Below are positions 25,975 to 35,017 of a DNA stretch of 64,000 bases, piece by piece. Position numbers and translations under genes: made by a program. Numbering within the stretch: position 1 is the first letter of the stretch; each line of letters starts with the position of its first letter. Source of the stretch: Oscillospiraceae bacterium (GTDB lineage: Bacteria; Bacillota; Clostridia; Oscillospirales; Ruminococcaceae); the NCBI GenBank assembly GCA_018110985.1, contig JAGAWT010000024.1, positions 1 to 64,000 on the forward strand. Reading direction: 5' to 3'. The notes under the pieces are model-generated. The model did not search any database, was not told the DNA's origin, and saw only the letters and a list, made by a program, of their open reading frames with translations.

Positions 25975-27907
25975 GATAAGGATAGCAAAGTCAGCGGGCT
26001 TTTGCTTCGGAGTAAAGCGAGCCGTGAAAATGGCGGAGGAAGCCGAAAATGCCTGTACCCTGGGAGAGGTCATCCACAACAGGGATGTGGTGGAGGCTCT
26101 GAAAAAAAGAGGCACTCCCCCGATAGACAGCCTCGATGAGGCAGAAGGCAGAACGGTGATAATCCGTTCTCACGGTGTCCCGAAAAGCGTTTTTAACGAG
26201 CTTGAGGAAAAAGGGATAAGCTATATCGACAGCACCTGTCCCTTTGTAAAGCGTATACAGCAACTTGCGGAAAAGGCATCCCATGAAGGCTTGCAGGTCA
26301 TTATTGTTGGTGACGGCGACCATGCGGAGGTAAAGGGCATAGCAGGCCACTGCAAGGATCCTGTGATCGTTTCCGATGCCACTGCACTGGATGATTTTCT
26401 GGAAGCTTTTTACAGGAGCAGAAAGGATCCCTGTGCGGTGATGCCCCAGACCACCTACAGTATGAGTGTCTGGGAGGAGTGCCGCAGCATTGCGGAAAAA
26501 TACCCTCTTGTATCCGTCTACGATACTATATGCAAAGCCACCTGTCAGAGACAGGAGGAAGCAGAGGAGCTTTCAAAGCAGTGTGACCTGATGATTGTCA
26601 TAGGCGGTCACCACAGTTCAAACACCAAAAAGCTTGCCGAAGTCTGCGGCAGGCACTGCGAGACCATCCATGCGGAGGATCTTGCGGAACTTAAGATGTT
26701 GATGCCCCAAGGGCGTTTACATAAAGATACCGTAATAGGTATCACCGCCGGTGCTTCTACGCCGGCACATATAATCAAGGAGGTTGCAAACCACATGAGC
26801 GAGCAGATTTTGAACGAGGAGAACTTTAACTTTGAGGAGGCACTGGACGCTTCACTCAAAAGAATATATACCGGTAACAGGGTGAAAGGAACGGTCATTT
26901 CGGTAGGTCCTACCGAGATCGCAGTTGATCTCGGAACAAAGCAGTCAGGCTTTGTATCCCTCGATGAGCTTACAGACGATCCTACTCTCAAGACCACCGA
27001 CATTGTAAGTGTTGGCGATGAGATAGACCTTATCGTTGTTAAGATCAACGATGCAGAGGGCACCGTACAGCTCTCCAAGAAGAAGGTAGATGCTATGAAG
27101 GGCTTTGACGATATCGTTAAGGCCAAGGAGACCGGCGACATCCTTACAGGCACCGTTACAGGTCTTGTAAAGGGCGGCGCTATCATCCTCTATCAGGGCG
27201 TAAGAGTGTTCATCCCCAAGTCTCAGGCTAATCTGAGAAGAGACGACAAGATCGAGGATCTGGTAAAGACCACTCAGAAGTTCAAGGTAATAGAGGTAAA
27301 CGAGCAGCGCAACAGAGCCGTTGGTTCTATCCGTCAGGTACTGGCTGCCGAGAGAGAGGCTGCAAAGGATAAGTTCTGGGAGACCGCAGCAGTCGGCGAT
27401 GTATTCAAGGGTGAGGTAAAGAGCCTTACAAACTACGGTGCATTTGTTGATCTCGGCGGTATAGACGGAATGGTGCATATTTCCGAGCTCAGCTGGGATA
27501 GAATCAAGCATCCCTCCGAGGTTGTAAGCGTAGGCGACGAGCTTGAAGTTTACATCAAGGATCTTGATCGTGAGAAGAACCGTATCTCTCTCGGATTCAA
27601 GAAGGATGACGAGAATCCCTGGGTCAAGTTTGAGAACGAGTACAGCGTTGGCGATGTAGTTACAGGCAAGGTAGTATCCATCCAGCCTTTCGGCGCTTTC
27701 GTAAGGATCATGCCCGGTATAGACGGTCTGGTCCACATCTCTCAGCTTGCTGACAGAAAGGTGAACGATGTCAAGGAAGTTGTAAGCATCGGCGATGAGG
27801 TCACTGCAAAGATCACAGGTGCAGACATAGACAAGCAGCGCATAAGCCTTTCCATCAGAGCTCTTTCTCAGGACGGCGAAGAGGATGCTGCAGAGGACGA
27901 AGAATGA
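25967..27907 (+). CDS. ispH: IspH (HMBPP reductase) fused to four S1 RNA-binding domains
   Basis: 646 residues. Residues 1-276 are IspH, the [4Fe-4S] enzyme making IPP and DMAPP in the MEP pathway; the three cluster cysteines are in AGFCFGVKRA, DSTCPFVKRI and TICKATCQRQ. Residues 277-646 are four S1 repeats beginning near 302, 388, 472 and 556 (GTVISVGPTEIAVDLG, GTVTGLVKGGAIILY, GEVKSLTNYGAFVDLG, GKVVSIQPFGAFVRI), like ribosomal protein S1. Such fusions are known in Clostridia. Codon choice becomes visibly more biased after the junction. An in-frame AAGGAGG followed 11 nt later by ATG (26795) sits at the junction and could give a free S1 protein. Confidence 0.93.
   Translation: MSEIRIAKSAGFCFGVKRAVKMAEEAENACTLGEVIHNRDVVEALKKRGTPPIDSLDEAEGRTVIIRSHGVPKSVFNELEEKGISYIDSTCPFVKRIQQLAEKASHEGLQVIIVGDGDHAEVKGIAGHCKDPVIVSDATALDDFLEAFYRSRKDPCAVMPQTTYSMSVWEECRSIAEKYPLVSVYDTICKATCQRQEEAEELSKQCDLMIVIGGHHSSNTKKLAEVCGRHCETIHAEDLAELKMLMPQGRLHKDTVIGITAGASTPAHIIKEVANHMSEQILNEENFNFEEALDASLKRIYTGNRVKGTVISVGPTEIAVDLGTKQSGFVSLDELTDDPTLKTTDIVSVGDEIDLIVVKINDAEGTVQLSKKKVDAMKGFDDIVKAKETGDILTGTVTGLVKGGAIILYQGVRVFIPKSQANLRRDDKIEDLVKTTQKFKVIEVNEQRNRAVGSIRQVLAAEREAAKDKFWETAAVGDVFKGEVKSLTNYGAFVDLGGIDGMVHISELSWDRIKHPSEVVSVGDELEVYIKDLDREKNRISLGFKKDDENPWVKFENEYSVGDVVTGKVVSIQPFGAFVRIMPGIDGLVHISQLADRKVNDVKEVVSIGDEVTAKITGADIDKQRISLSIRALSQDGEEDAAEDEE
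26778..26797 (+). promoter_or_regulatory. Internal ribosome binding site and start codon at the IspH/S1 junction
   Basis: AAGGAGGTT (26778-26786) followed by an in-frame ATG at 26795-26797 (MSEQILNEEN). Initiation here would give a 370-residue S1-only product. Confidence 0.5.
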
Positions 27908-27989
27908 TCATTTCTTCATCTGAAAATATCAAAAATACCCCTGCTGCTTGAAGATAAGACAACAGAGGTATAGCAACACTGCTTACAAT

Positions 27990-28030
27990 AAGGGCTGCCG
28001 TTTCTTTACGGATCGGCAGCCCTTGATATT
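27990..28030 (+). terminator. Terminator after ispH-S1
   Basis: 11-bp perfect stem (27990-28000 with 28014-28024), followed by GATATTT. The 424-nt gap 27908-28331 holds this and the large inverted repeat below; no gene is seen. Confidence 0.65.
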
Positions 28031-28086
28031 TACAGGAGGCGGGTATGTGGGCAGGATGTACTTTTCTGTACTGGAAAGCGAGTATA

Positions 28087-28191
28087 ATACTAATTCTTCC
28101 TCGATATATAGACAATCTCCAAGCCGCAAATCCCTTATATTCAAGCATTTGCGGCTTTTTTCTTGTCTATACATCGGTCAGAAATTAGTAT
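28087..28191. repeat. 105-nt imperfect palindrome with embedded terminator
   Basis: Two 45-nt arms (28087-28131 and 28147-28191) pair in three blocks of 9, 14 and 10 nt separated by symmetric 6x6 internal loops; the apical loop is 15 nt. The inner block (AAGCCGCAAAT / ATTTGCGGCTT) runs into six T's, so it is an intrinsic terminator on the plus strand. The nested symmetry is more than a terminator needs and resembles a small MITE-like palindrome or a structured RNA. Confidence 0.7.
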
Positions 28192-28331
28192 AAGAGGGAT
28201 TAACAGCCGATACCAAGGCATCACCGCAAGAAAACACACCTGTATAGATCCCCGCAGAATACACTGACAGGGCGGCAGAGTTCCCGCTCCGAAAACACAA
28301 GCCTCAGGACCTGCCGATCCCGAGGCTCTTA

Positions 28332-29414
28332 TCATTTGCTTTCGATCGTAAGATCTACACGGTTCCCTTTGCTGCTGTCAAAGCTGTATCCTATTTCCTT
28401 AACGGCACTTTTCAGCACTGCCAGAGCCAATGTATCGTCGGTCTTCCTTATGTCAAAGGCATCCCCTCCGTATTCAGCGGATATGAAGCAGCTTTTGTCT
28501 TCGCACTCTGCTCTGAAACGGACAGCGGTCATCCCCGGACGGGAAAGAAGTATCTGCTGCACAAGCTCCTCCACTGCAAGCCTTACATAGCGCATTCCGT
28601 CGGATGATATGCCGTTTAGTCGGAGATACCTTTCAAACTGAGCCCAGAAGCCGATAAGATCAAAGCCCTTTCCTTCAATGATGACCTCAAAGACCTTCAA
28701 TCCCCGGATAAAACGGCTCGTAAGCTCCCTTTTGGGGGAATCGAATATCTCATCTGGAGTCCCCTCCTCGTATATCCCGCCATCATCAAAATAGAACACC
28801 CTGTTTGACACAGCACGGGCAAAGCTCATCTCATGTGTTACTATTATCATGGTCTTCCCGCTTTCGGCAAGTTCCTTTATCACAGCCTGTACTTCTGCGG
28901 TCATAGCAGGATCCAGTGCGCTTGTGGGCTCGTCGAAAAGCAATACCTCTGGATCCATGCAAAGCGTCCTCGCAATGGCTGCCCTTTGCTTCTGCCCGCC
29001 GGAAAGCTCATCGGGATAGCTCAGCGCCTTTTCCCTCAGACCTACCCTGTCAAGGAGCTCCATACCCTTGTCGTAAGCCTCCTGCTTTGACTTTTTCAGC
29101 AGATCCATAGGTGCAAGCATCAGATTCTCTATCACCGTCAGGTGTCCGAAAAGATTGAAGCTCTGAAAGACCATGCCCATTTTCCTGCGGGCTGCTTTTA
29201 TATTATAGCCCTTTTCGGTGATCTCCTCATCGTTCAGCAGTATCTGACCTTTGGTGGGACGTTCAAGAAGGTTTATACACCGTATAAAGGTGGATTTTCC
29301 CACGCCCGACGGTCCTATGACAGCTATAACGTCTCCGTCATTGATATCAACGGTCACATCCCTGAGGGGGATCGCTTCGCCGTATTCCTTTCTAAGACCT
29401 CTGATCTTTATCAT
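28332..29414 (-). CDS. Amino-acid-type ABC transporter ATPase with GHKL-like C-terminal extension
   Basis: 360 residues. Residues 1-240 are a GlnQ/HisP-type ATPase: Walker [10 protein letters not shown], signature LSGGQKQR, Walker [15 protein letters not shown]-loop VTHEMSFA. The usual ~240-residue length is exceeded by ~115 residues. The tail has [13 protein letters not shown], then a YGGDAFDI and a KGNRVDLTI segment, in the order of the N box, G1 and G2 of an anti-sigma/HATPase (GHKL) domain; this reading is tentative. The start has AAGGGAG upstream and overlaps the end of the permease gene by 23 nt, so the two are coupled. It is the energy source for the fused receptor-permease. Confidence 0.85.
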   Translation of the reverse strand: MIKIRGLRKEYGEAIPLRDVTVDINDGDVIAVIGPSGVGKSTFIRCINLLERPTKGQILLNDEEITEKGYNIKAARRKMGMVFQSFNLFGHLTVIENLMLAPMDLLKKSKQEAYDKGMELLDRVGLREKALSYPDELSGGQKQRAAIARTLCMDPEVLLFDEPTSALDPAMTAEVQAVIKELAESGKTMIIVTHEMSFARAVSNRVFYFDDGGIYEEGTPDEIFDSPKRELTSRFIRGLKVFEVIIEGKGFDLIGFWAQFERYLRLNGISSDGMRYVRLAVEELVQQILLSRPGMTAVRFRAECEDKSCFISAEYGGDAFDIRKTDDTLALAVLKSAVKEIGYSFDSSKGNRVDLTIESK

Positions 29415-31698
29415 CCGTCTTCACTCCCTTCAGGATCTGCTCTCTGCTGCGCTTTTTGGGATCAGCCAGAAACCGTATATTCTTTATTATCACAGTCATC
29501 AGACCGCCAAGCACAAAGTAAATAACAGCCACTGATATGAGCGGGAAAAAGGCATCGTAGGTACGCCCTCTGACGATATCTCCCATTTTGGTAAGGTCCT
29601 GTACAGCTATATAGCCTACTACCGCAGTAGCCTTTATAAGGGTTATCACCTGCGCATTGAATGCAGGAAGGAAATGCGGTATCGCCTGCGGAAGTATGAT
29701 GCGGAAAAATGAATGGATGTCACCGTATCCCAGGGAATAGGCTGCCTCTGTCTGCCCCTTGTCTACGGCTCCCACTCCCGAAACCAGCATCCCGTAGACC
29801 CCTGAGCCGAACACCATCGTAAAAGCGGCAACAGATACTGCCGTACCGCTTATGTTCGCCTTTGCGAAGATTATGTAGTAAAGTATCATGAGGAGCACCA
29901 CCATGGGCATTCCCTGTACAAGCCACACAAATATCCCTGCCGCCGCATTAGCGGCTCTGTTTCCCTTACGGGTGAGCATATAGATGACAAAGCCCAGCAC
30001 TGTGCCGCAGACAATGGAAAGCACCGTTATGAGTACAGTCGTAATGATACCCGAAACAAACAGCTTGTATCTGTCCTCCCGTATAAAGGTCTTTTCAAAG
30101 CTCTCCTTAAGAGAGACCCAGAAGCTCCTCTCTGACACGGCTTCGGAAGCGATCGCCAGATCGGAGGCTTTGACCGCCAGGACTATACCGCCGCTGTCAG
30201 TCGGGTCCGAAAAAAGTATCTCCTCCATGCGTTCGGGAGTAACACGCATATCTGTGGAAAAATCGTATTTTCCCGACTGCACTGCGGGTATACGCCCTGT
30301 AAAATCCGTATCCCCTATTTCCAAAGAGTAGCCCCTTTCTTTGCAGAAGCGCACCGTAAGGTCTATATCGTAGCCGACATTCTTCCCGTCCTTTATATAG
30401 GAATAGGGCATATCCGCAGAGGTGGTGACCACCTTTATTTTTCCGTTTTCTCCGGTCAAAACGGACATATCCACGGTCTTTCGTGCCTCATCCTCACCGA
30501 ACCATACCTCCCGCAGCTCCTCCATAGTCCCGTCGCTGCGGCACCTTGCAAGGAAATCGTTGAACTCACTGCAAAGGGCTGCGGCACGGTCATCATCCTT
30601 TTTAAAGCCGAAGCTGTACTCATCATAGCTGATGTATTCATCTATATAGTCTATTTCGGGCTGTTCCTTGTGGATGGATATTATCTCCGCTTCATCTGCG
30701 GTATAGGCATCTATATGTCCGGTCAGCAAAGCGGCATTCAGATCGTGATAATTATTGTAATAAAAGAGCTTGCTGTCAGGAAAAGCCTTGACAGCCGCAT
30801 CCTCCGTGGGAGTCCCGCCTATGACACCTATGTTCTTGCCGTTATAATCCCTCAATGATACCGGCGCTGTCTCCCCTGCCCCATTATCCGCTACCATGAC
30901 ACCGTTTTCCACAGTAAAAAGATCATCCGAAAAGGTGATGACTTCGGCTCTTTCGGGTGTTTTATTAAGGTTTGAGGATACTATGTCCACCTTTCCCGTC
31001 TGACAGGCGGGAACGATCGAATCCCAGTTATAGGGCACGATCTCCAGATTGGCATCAAGATACAGGGCAAGTCTGCGAGAAAGCTCTATATCATAGCCGG
31101 TAATAGTGTCACCCGAGTAAAAACTGTAGGGTTCAACATCTCCTGCGGTGCCTACCTTTAAGGTGTATTTCGGAGAGGAAGGGCTTTCTATATCGGGCAT
31201 GGTATAATCGCCTTTCATGACCCACCGTTCATACATATCATCCAAGAGACCGTCTGCCTTATGCTCTGCTATAAAACCGTTTACCTTTTTCTCCAGATCG
31301 GGAATCTCCGAATATTCGGAGATTCCCAGCGCTATGCTTACGGATTCGCCCACAGTGCTGTCCAGCACCCTGACACCCGAGACACCGTTTTTTATTGCGA
31401 TCTCCATCTGTTTCTTTTCATAGAGATAGGCATCCAGCCTGCCTTCCTCCACTGCCTTATAGCCCTCATATTTACCATAATAAAAGAGCTGTGCATCCGG
31501 AAGCTCTTCACGGACAAACTGCTCCGACATGGTGCCTGTACCCACACCTATCCTGATCCCTTTTTCATACAGAAAATCCGTTTCTCCGGCTTCTGCGGAA
31601 GCATTGAAATAAAAAAGCGGCGAAAAGGCAAGGAGAACGGCTGTGACCATTCCCGCAGACCTTTTTACCGCTTTTGTTTTAAAGGCTGTTCTCAGCAT
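29392..31698 (-). CDS. Fused amino-acid ABC transporter: tandem binding-protein domains plus permease
   Basis: 768 residues from ATG 31698 (GGG 9 nt upstream; two further in-frame ATGs at 31731 and 31707 lack usable SDs). After a signal peptide come solute-binding (SBP_bac_3-like) parts in an unusual order: a lobe-2-like fragment (~44-164), a complete binding domain (~178-405, [19 protein letters not shown]), and a lobe-1-like fragment (~419-515, [18 protein letters not shown]). A HisM/GlnP-type permease follows (~547-745) with the EAA loop [17 protein letters not shown]. Receptor-permease fusions are known in Firmicutes (GlnPQ); the half-domains are the odd feature. Substrate is probably an amino acid. 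Confidence 0.87.
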   Translation of the reverse strand: MLRTAFKTKAVKRSAGMVTAVLLAFSPLFYFNASAEAGETDFLYEKGIRIGVGTGTMSEQFVREELPDAQLFYYGKYEGYKAVEEGRLDAYLYEKKQMEIAIKNGVSGVRVLDSTVGESVSIALGISEYSEIPDLEKKVNGFIAEHKADGLLDDMYERWVMKGDYTMPDIESPSSPKYTLKVGTAGDVEPYSFYSGDTITGYDIELSRRLALYLDANLEIVPYNWDSIVPACQTGKVDIVSSNLNKTPERAEVITFSDDLFTVENGVMVADNGAGETAPVSLRDYNGKNIGVIGGTPTEDAAVKAFPDSKLFYYNNYHDLNAALLTGHIDAYTADEAEIISIHKEQPEIDYIDEYISYDEYSFGFKKDDDRAAALCSEFNDFLARCRSDGTMEELREVWFGEDEARKTVDMSVLTGENGKIKVVTTSADMPYSYIKDGKNVGYDIDLTVRFCKERGYSLEIGDTDFTGRIPAVQSGKYDFSTDMRVTPERMEEILFSDPTDSGGIVLAVKASDLAIASEAVSERSFWVSLKESFEKTFIREDRYKLFVSGIITTVLITVLSIVCGTVLGFVIYMLTRKGNRAANAAAGIFVWLVQGMPMVVLLMILYYIIFAKANISGTAVSVAAFTMVFGSGVYGMLVSGVGAVDKGQTEAAYSLGYGDIHSFFRIILPQAIPHFLPAFNAQVITLIKATAVVGYIAVQDLTKMGDIVRGRTYDAFFPLISVAVIYFVLGGLMTVIIKNIRFLADPKKRSREQILKGVKTDDKDQRS

Positions 31699-31740
31699 AT
31701 ACAGCATCCCTTTTTTCGGCAGTTCGATCATCGTTTATTA

Positions 31741-31776
31741 AAACAAAAAATCCCCGAAAGCACAAAGGCTCCGGGA
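31741..31776 (-). terminator. Terminator downstream of tRNA-Leu
   Basis: Imperfect hairpin (CCCGGAGC with GCTTTCGGG) followed on the minus strand by ATTTTTTGTTTT. Confidence 0.55.
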
Positions 31777-31778
31777 AC

Positions 31779-31865
31779 TGGTGCCGCCGACCGGACTTGA
31801 ACCGGTACTCCGGTTAAGGAAAGGGATTTTAAGTCCCTCGTGTATGCCTGTTTCACCACGGCGGC
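31779..31865 (-). tRNA. tRNA-Leu (anticodon UAA)
   Basis: 87 nt with encoded CCA. The acceptor arms GCCGCCG and CGGCGGC pair perfectly. The anticodon stem-loop reads AGGGA-CTTAAAA-TCCCT, giving anticodon TAA. A long variable arm and TTCAAGTCC T-loop fit a class II tRNA-Leu. Confidence 0.96.
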
Positions 31866-31875
31866 CTGGTATCTG

Positions 31876-31899
31876 AAAGCCGGAGGGGACTCCGGCTTT
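31876..31899 (-). terminator. Hairpin between tRNA-Ser and tRNA-Leu
   Basis: 9-bp perfect stem (AAAGCCGGA / TCCGGCTTT) with a 6-nt loop immediately 3' of tRNA-Ser. The T run is short, so it may be a processing or weak termination signal. Confidence 0.5.
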
Positions 31900-31900
31900 G

Positions 31901-31992
31901 TGGCGGAGTGGGTGGGATTCGAACCCACGGAGCATTTCACTGCTCAAACGATTTCGAGTCGTTCCCGTTATGACCACTTCGATACCACTCCG
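31901..31992 (-). tRNA. tRNA-Ser (anticodon CGA)
   Basis: 92 nt with encoded CCA. Acceptor arms CGGAGTGG / CCACTCCG. The anticodon loop CTCGAAA gives CGA, reading UCG. The long variable arm (GAGCAGTGAAATGCTC) is typical of serine tRNAs. Confidence 0.96.
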
Positions 31993-32006
31993 TAAAGTAC
32001 CAGATA

Positions 32007-32035
32007 ATTTTACCACAATCCCGTATCAAAATCAA
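32007..32035 (-). promoter_or_regulatory. tRNA-Ser promoter
   Basis: TTGATT (32030-32035), 17-nt spacer, TAAAAT (32007-32012), with TGTGG before the -10. Confidence 0.7.
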
Positions 32036-32171
32036 GCAAATTTGAGAAATTTAATATTTTATTCAAATTCACAGACAGGTCTTCGGTGAACTTCCATTTT
32101 GTTCAAAAAACTGCTGTTTTTAGATATGTGTCTGTAATATGTCGATATATTTACATTTATTTGTACAGAAT

Positions 32172-32234
32172 TTCGTTAAATTACATATCAGAATATGTGG
32201 TTCTTTGTACAACACATCCAAAATTCGTTAAATT
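32172..32234. repeat. Short direct repeat in AT-rich spacer
   Basis: TTCGTTAAATT occurs at 32172-32182 and 32224-32234, each preceded by a TTTGTACA. The spacer 32036-32319 has no gene. Confidence 0.4.
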
Positions 32235-32319
32235 CTACAAATCGGAATAAGGTTTTCAAAGATAAATAATTCAAATAGCAGAAATTCCGTCCAAAGAAAT
32301 TTTTTTACAGTTTTTACTG

Positions 32320-32348
32320 TTGACTAAATCAGTTTGATGGTTTATAAT
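32320..32348 (+). promoter_or_regulatory. Promoter of the HPr gene
   Basis: TTGACT (32320-32325), 17-nt spacer, TATAAT (32343-32348). Confidence 0.85.
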
Positions 32349-32354
32349 GATAAT

Positions 32355-32580
32355 CAGCAGGTCCGGCGAAAACCGGGTCACGCAGGGTGTTGTGATACAG
32401 TTATGCAGGTGTGAGGGCTCAGGTGTGATGAACGACGGTGCGTAAAGGAGCATCGGCGGGCAGCGCAGATATGCCGGATACACGGGCAAGGCTTGTGCGG
32501 CGGCACTCGGACCCGGCGCTATCTGTAGATCCGGAGCGATCTATACGGACAGCTTATTATTGTATCTACTATGAGATAGG
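32355..32580 (+). ncRNA. Long GC-rich structured leader of ptsH (no known family)
   Basis: About 235 nt separate the expected transcription start from the HPr ATG, and the GC content jumps relative to the flanks. Foldable parts include GGTCCGG/CCGGGTC (32360-32379), a long-range stem CAGATATGCCGG (32466-32477) with CCGGCGCTATCTG (32513-32525), and the internal stem CACGGGC/GCTTGTG. A last small hairpin, TATCT/AGATA, abuts the SD AGGAGAG. No long ORF with an SD is seen in it. It could be a riboswitch-like leader or an ncRNA processed from it. Confidence 0.5.
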
Positions 32581-32591
32581 AGAGACGCGAA

Positions 32592-32864
32592 ATGTACGTA
32601 AAAGATGTGATGGTTCAGAATCAGGTTGGATTGCATGCTCGTCCTGCTACTTTTTTCATTCAGAAAGCTAACGAGTTCAAGTCATCTATCTGGATCGAAA
32701 AGGAAGAAAGAAGAGTAAACGCAAAGAGCCTTCTTGGTATTCTTTCTTTGGGCATCGTAGGGGGAACATCCATTAGGATCATTGCCGACGGTTCCGATGA
32801 GCAGGATGCTGTAAACGGACTTATAGAGCTGGTAGACAGCGGTTTTGCAGAGGAATCGAGATAA
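32592..32864 (+). CDS. ptsH: HPr-family phosphocarrier protein
   Basis: 90 residues. GLHARPATFF contains the phospho-acceptor His (~17), and NAKSLLGILSLG contains the regulatory Ser (~47) that HPr kinase phosphorylates in Firmicutes. The His distinguishes it from Crh. Cytoplasmic; passes phosphate from enzyme I to sugar PTS enzymes and takes part in catabolite repression. SD AGGAGAG lies 8 nt before the ATG. It is monocistronic with its own promoter, an unusually long leader and a clean terminator; ptsI is not next to it. Confidence 0.93.
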   Translation: MYVKDVMVQNQVGLHARPATFFIQKANEFKSSIWIEKEERRVNAKSLLGILSLGIVGGTSIRIIADGSDEQDAVNGLIELVDSGFAEESR

Positions 32865-32889
32865 ATCCGAATATCAAGCACATTTATCA

Positions 32890-32920
32890 CAAGGAGTGCG
32901 TTCAGCGCTCCTTGTTTTTT
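32890..32920 (+). terminator. Terminator after ptsH
   Basis: 10-bp stem (32890-32899 with 32905-32914, one G.U) followed by TTTTTT. The rest of the 350-nt gap before the regulator gene is AT-rich promoter-like sequence without a clear -35/-10 pair. Confidence 0.9.
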
Positions 32921-33214
32921 CACCCGAACTTGTAGTTATTTCTGTTGTCAAATTATGATAAAAAGGTGAAATCTGAACTTTTTTACTAAAATTAACATTT
33001 TTTTAACAACTCTTTGTTGCTATTGTGCTAAAATGATACTGTACGTTTGTACAATTTTAAGCATATTAACATTGTTACAATACGCACTATGACCTGTACC
33101 AAGCGAACATAAGCCGGAGAAGCCTTTGCTGCCGCCGTTTGCAGGTAATATCCCGCATTAAAGCTTCTGTCAGCTTCGTATAAAATCACAAAATAAGTGA
33201 AAGGATGTCAAGGG

Positions 33215-34300
33215 ATGTCAAACAGATTGTTTCAGGGACTTATCCATCAGTTGAGAGATACTATGGATTGTATCATCGGTGTTGTAGATTCCACCGGCAC
33301 TATCATTGCCTGCAGTGAGCTTGCAAGGATAGGCACATCAAACGAGCTTGTGACTATGGATCTCAACGATTCGAGGGACACATTCGTAAGAGACGGTTAT
33401 ACCTACAAGGCTTTCGGCTCTCACATCAAGCCGGATTATGCCGTTTTTGTGGAAGGTGCTGACGAGACTGCCGCTAAGTACGCCAATATAATGTCAGTTT
33501 CTCTTTCGAGCATAAAGCAGTATTATGACGAAAAGTACGACCGCAACAACTTCATAAAGAATGTAGTCCTCGACAATGTTCTCCCCGGAGACATAGTTGT
33601 AAAGGCAAGAGAGCTGCACTTTGCGGCAGAGGTGACAAGAGTCGTATTCCTCATCAGGGTAGTTGCCACCAATGATGTTTCCGCATATGATGTTATACAG
33701 AACCTTTTCCCCGACAAGACCAAGGATTTTGTTTTCAATATCTCCGAAACAGATATCGTCCTTGTCAAGGAAGTCAAAGCCAATGTAGAGCCCAAGGATC
33801 TGGAAAAGCTGGCAAGAAGCATAGCGGACACCCTTACAGGAGAGTTCTACACAAGGGTGAACGTGGGCATAGGCACTCCCACGGTAGGCGTCAAGGATCT
33901 TGCGCGCTCCTTCAAGGAAGCGCAGACCTCTCTTGAAGTCGGAAAGGTATTTGACACCGAAAAGACTATCGTCTCCTATGACAATCTGGGCATTGCAAGG
34001 CTTATATACCATCTGCCCACAACTCTCTGCGAGACCTTCCTCCAGGAGGTATTCAAGAAAAACTCCATCGAATCCCTCGATCACGAGACACTCTTTACCA
34101 TACAGAAGTTTTTCGAGAACAGCCTGAATGTTTCGGAGACCTCCAGAAAGCTCTTCGTACACAGGAACACACTGGTGTACAGGCTTGAAAAGATAAAGAA
34201 ACTGACAGGTCTGGATCTCAGGGAATTCGACCACGCCATCATATTCAAGATCGCACTGATGGTAAAGAAATACCTGTCCTCCAATCCCACAAAATTCTAA
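33215..34300 (+). CDS. CdaR/PucR-type transcriptional regulator
   Basis: 361 residues. The C-terminal ~60 residues are the PucR/CdaR helix-turn-helix (LNVSETSRKLFVHRNTLVYRLEKI, core VSETSRKLFVHRNTLVYR). The N-terminal half begins as a sensor-like domain (MDCIIGVVDSTGTIIACSEL), followed by a GGDEF-like middle typical of the family. Members respond to small metabolites. Start is ATG 33215; a GTG at 33197 in frame is possible but less well placed. It lies 36 nt upstream of ftsE in the same direction, an unusual neighbour that hints at control of the division genes. Confidence 0.85.
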   Translation: MSNRLFQGLIHQLRDTMDCIIGVVDSTGTIIACSELARIGTSNELVTMDLNDSRDTFVRDGYTYKAFGSHIKPDYAVFVEGADETAAKYANIMSVSLSSIKQYYDEKYDRNNFIKNVVLDNVLPGDIVVKARELHFAAEVTRVVFLIRVVATNDVSAYDVIQNLFPDKTKDFVFNISETDIVLVKEVKANVEPKDLEKLARSIADTLTGEFYTRVNVGIGTPTVGVKDLARSFKEAQTSLEVGKVFDTEKTIVSYDNLGIARLIYHLPTTLCETFLQEVFKKNSIESLDHETLFTIQKFFENSLNVSETSRKLFVHRNTLVYRLEKIKKLTGLDLREFDHAIIFKIALMVKKYLSSNPTKF

Positions 34301-34336
34301 GGACAAGATATACCGAAATTGATTGAAGGTGATATT

Positions 34337-35017
34337 TTGGTTGATGTTGATCACGTTTCGGTAACATACAGCAGTGATACTCCCGCTCTGAGGGATGTAT
34401 CCCTCAGGATAGATGACGGCGAATTCGCCTTTGTGGTAGGCGAGAACGGCGCCGGCAAGAGTACGCTCATAAAGCTTCTCATAAGAGAAGTTACTGCGGA
34501 TGAGGGCACCGAACACAAGCCCTCCATCCATGTGAACGGCTACGATCTTATGACCCTGAAGCAGAAGGATGTTCCTCTCCTGCGCAGGACCATAGGCTTT
34601 GTGTTCCAGGACTTCAAGCTGATAAACTCAATGAATGTGTTCGACAATGTTGCCTTTGTGCTCCGCAGCATAGATGCACCTGCAAAGTACATCAGGAAGA
34701 GAGTGCCGCAGGTGATAGGCCTCATGGGTCTGGGCAGCAAGATAAACCAGTATCCCAATGAGCTTTCGGGAGGCGAGCAGCAGCGTGTTGCGATAGCAAG
34801 GGCGCTGGTGAACAATCCTCAGCTCATAATCGCAGACGAGCCTACGGGAAATCTTGACCCGAGAGCAAAGATAGAGACCATGAAGCTCCTTAAAGAGATA
34901 AACGACAAGGGCACCACGGTCATGATAGTCACTCACGAGCACGACCTTGTAAAGAGGTTCGGCGGAAGGCTCATCAACATAAAGGAAGGCAGGATAGCCT
35001 TTGACGGCATGATATGA
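34337..35017 (+). CDS. ftsE: Cell-division ABC ATPase FtsE
   Basis: 226 residues, usual size. Walker A GENGAGKST, Q-loop FVFQDFKLI, signature LSGGEQQR, Walker B LIIADEPTGNLDP and H-loop VTHEHDLV. It drives FtsX to activate peptidoglycan hydrolases at the septum. The start is TTG 34337: GAAGGTGAT lies 3-5 nt upstream and the product begins VDVDHVSVTY like other FtsE. A TTG at 34319 is also in frame but lacks an SD. A 195-nt gap to ftsX is larger than usual. Confidence 0.93.
   Translation: MVDVDHVSVTYSSDTPALRDVSLRIDDGEFAFVVGENGAGKSTLIKLLIREVTADEGTEHKPSIHVNGYDLMTLKQKDVPLLRRTIGFVFQDFKLINSMNVFDNVAFVLRSIDAPAKYIRKRVPQVIGLMGLGSKINQYPNELSGGEQQRVAIARALVNNPQLIIADEPTGNLDPRAKIETMKLLKEINDKGTTVMIVTHEHDLVKRFGGRLINIKEGRIAFDGMI

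Noticed and set aside
28087-28191. Insertion sequence or CRISPR remnant at the large palindrome
   Set aside because: No transposase, no direct target duplication and no repeated spacers; treated as a palindromic element of unknown origin.
31779-31992. Integration site of a mobile element at the tRNA pair
   Set aside because: Both tRNAs are intact, and no integrase or duplicated tRNA 3' end is found within the window.
32360-32580. SRP RNA, RNase P, tmRNA or 6S RNA in the ptsH leader
   Set aside because: The conserved cores I know for SRP RNA and RNase P are absent, nothing tmRNA-like is seen, and no terminator ends it before ptsH.
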